NCBI GenBank assembly: GCA_040507895.1
Contig: JBEVNX010000119.1
Location: 1-15,800, forward strand
Length of the DNA: 15,800 bases
Direction of reading: 5' to 3'
Source: JBEVNX01 sp040507895
GTDB lineage: Bacteria; Desulfobacterota; Binatia; JACPRU01
The notes beneath the pieces are model-generated. The model had not been told where the DNA came from. It made no database searches and was given only the letters and a program-made list of their open reading frames with translations. Positions 14,758 to 15,800 of this stretch are shown one piece after another (the stretch's first letter is position 1; each line of letters opens with the position of its first letter). The position numbers were made by a program, and so were the translations under genes.

Positions 14758-15504
14758 ATGAGTGCGCGCGAATCGGTCCGTGACGCCGTCATCCTAGCCG
14801 CCGGTCGCGGTACGCGGATGAAGGCCCTGACCGAGGAGATCCCCAAACCGATGCTGCCGATCGCCGGGCGGCCGTTGCTCGAGCACGTCCTGCTCGCGCT
14901 CCGCAAGGCAGGCATCGCTCGCTTCGTGATCGTCACCGGCTACCGGGCCGAGCAAGTCGAGGCGCATTTCCGAGACGGCTCCGCGCTCGGCGTCGAGATC
15001 GAGTACCGCCGCCAGGTCGCTCGTGACGGCACCGCTCGAGCGTTGCTCTTGGCCCGAGAAGCCATCGGGCGACGCGACTTCCTGCTCGCGTTGGGGGACA
15101 TCCTCGCCGACCCCGCGAACTACCCGGCGCTGCTCGAGACGTTCGCCCGCCGCCGCGCGGACGGATTGATCGGCGTGAACTGGGTCGAGGACCCCTACAG
15201 GGGCGCCGCAGTCTACGCCGACGGGGCCCAGCGCATCCAGCGGATCGTCGAGAAGCCTCCGGCCGGCACCTCCACCACGCACTGGAACAACGCGGGCATC
15301 GCCGTCTTTCGCCCGGTGGTGTTCGACTACGCGGCCAAAATCCACCGGTCGCCGCGCGGCGAATACGAGTTACCGGACGCCATCACCGCGATGCTCCAGG
15401 ATGGGCTCGCGCTCTACACCTTTCCGCTCGAGGGCTTGTGGAGCGACGTCGGCACGCCGGAAGACCTGGAGCGGGCCGCTCGCGTGCTGAGCGGCTCTGC
15501 CTAG
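14758..15504 (+). CDS. Sugar-phosphate nucleotidyltransferase (NDP-sugar pyrophosphorylase family)
   Basis: The enzyme joins a nucleoside triphosphate to a sugar-1-phosphate, releasing pyrophosphate, to make an activated sugar for cell-envelope polysaccharide. The 248 aa show the family signature VILAAGRGTRM with the downstream PKPMLPIAG (11-37), the metal-binding Asp114 in LALGDILADP, RIVEKP, NNAGIAVF and WSDVGTPEDLE near the end. There is no C-terminal acyl- or acetyltransferase domain, so it is not full-length GlmU. The base and sugar cannot be assigned; a glucose-1-phosphate thymidylyl- or uridylyltransferase or a MurU-like enzyme are all possible. An in-frame ATG at 14698 would add 20 residues that lack family likeness and would overlap the promoter of the divergent operon, so I prefer 14758; neither start has a clear ribosome site. 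Confidence 0.88.
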   Translation: MSARESVRDAVILAAGRGTRMKALTEEIPKPMLPIAGRPLLEHVLLALRKAGIARFVIVTGYRAEQVEAHFRDGSALGVEIEYRRQVARDGTARALLLAREAIGRRDFLLALGDILADPANYPALLETFARRRADGLIGVNWVEDPYRGAAVYADGAQRIQRIVEKPPAGTSTTHWNNAGIAVFRPVVFDYAAKIHRSPRGEYELPDAITAMLQDGLALYTFPLEGLWSDVGTPEDLERAARVLSGSA

Positions 15505-15698
15505 CTCGGCTTCTTGATCTTCAGGTGCTTGGAGAACTCGAGGTAGGGCAGCTCGGCCAGCTGCCGGCGCGAGCTCTCGTCGAGCATTTGGTCCAGACGG
15601 ACGACGTTGTCGAGAATCGTGGCGACATCGATCGCTTCCGGCGCGCCTTCGATGGGCGAAGACCCCTCCGCCTTGCTGCCCTCTAGTCCCCTGGCCAT
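15501..15698 (-). CDS. Hypothetical protein, 65 aa
   Basis: I do not recognise this protein. It has a low-complexity, Gly/Ser/Glu-rich first third and then an amphipathic helical part (IDVATILDNVVRLDQMLDE) ending in a basic tail (KHLKIKKPS). The ATG at 15698 is set by a strong GGGAGG ribosome site six bases upstream. The frame is open to the window edge, and a GTG at 15791 would add 31 residues, but nothing supports that start. Its TAG overlaps the TAG of the convergent nucleotidyltransferase within one CTAG (15501-15504). No signal peptide or membrane segment is visible. Confidence 0.6.
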   Translation of the reverse strand: MARGLEGSKAEGSSPIEGAPEAIDVATILDNVVRLDQMLDESSRRQLAELPYLEFSKHLKIKKPS

Positions 15699-15703
15699 CG
15701 CAA

Positions 15704-15709
15704 CCTCCC
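15704..15709 (-). promoter_or_regulatory. Ribosome binding site fixing the start of the 65-aa gene
   Basis: Minus-strand GGGAGG followed by TTGCG and the ATG at 15698 gives near-ideal spacing and is the main reason for choosing the shorter protein over the GTG-started 96-aa version. Confidence 0.6.
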
Positions 15710-15800
15710 GTGCTCCACGACTTGCACCGAGCACAGATTCGATGACTTCGTCCGGACCGCCCGGACCGCGTAGCCGCACGATAGCAAACACCGCGGCGAG

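Overview
The window is a GC-rich, tightly packed bacterial chromosome segment. The genes are housekeeping or accessory-metabolic. I see no insertion sequence, phage gene, CRISPR array or rRNA. Hydroxyacylglutathione hydrolase, a DsbD-type disulfide reductase, a RibBX-type riboflavin protein, EgtB and a BatA-like operon together suggest a Gram-negative of the Proteobacteria or a deltaproteobacteria-like lineage (for example Myxococcota or Binatota). That placement is inference; no marker gene here fixes the taxon.

Layout. (1) 2-1863, plus: the last codons of an unidentified gene (perhaps glmU), overlapping glmS. (2) 1850-3998, minus: a tight tpx > egtB > DUF167 operon for peroxide and thiol redox defence; its last gene overlaps the 3' end of glmS tail to tail. 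(3) 4155-7174, plus: ribBX, then dsbD, joined by a 4-nt stop/start overlap. (4) 7185-7478, minus: a 97-aa orphan gene with its own AT-rich promoter, then a structured gap holding a degenerate tRNA-like element. (5) 7716-8489, minus: gloB. (6) 8610-14661, minus: a four-gene block made of a 4-TM membrane protein, a DUF58 protein, a BatA-like VWA membrane protein and a large protein with two VWA domains around a glutamine-amidotransferase-like domain. This resembles the MoxR/Bat systems but has no MoxR ATPase in the window. (7) 14758-15504, plus: a sugar-phosphate nucleotidyltransferase, which shares a CTAG stop with a convergent 65-aa orphan gene (15501-15698, minus).

Main oddities. GlmS carries Trp where the family has its catalytic N-terminal Cys (MWGIVGY instead of MCGIVGY), while the other glutaminase and isomerase motifs look intact. 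The C-terminal domain of the RibB protein has lost all zinc-binding cysteines of GTP cyclohydrolase II, and its RibB domain has Gln at a metal-ligand His position. The VWA operon keeps all four metal-binding (MIDAS) sites but lacks its usual ATPase partner. The gap at 7479-7715 contains the tRNA-like relic. I did not find a clearly new multi-gene system; the VWA block with its 4-TM protein is the closest candidate.
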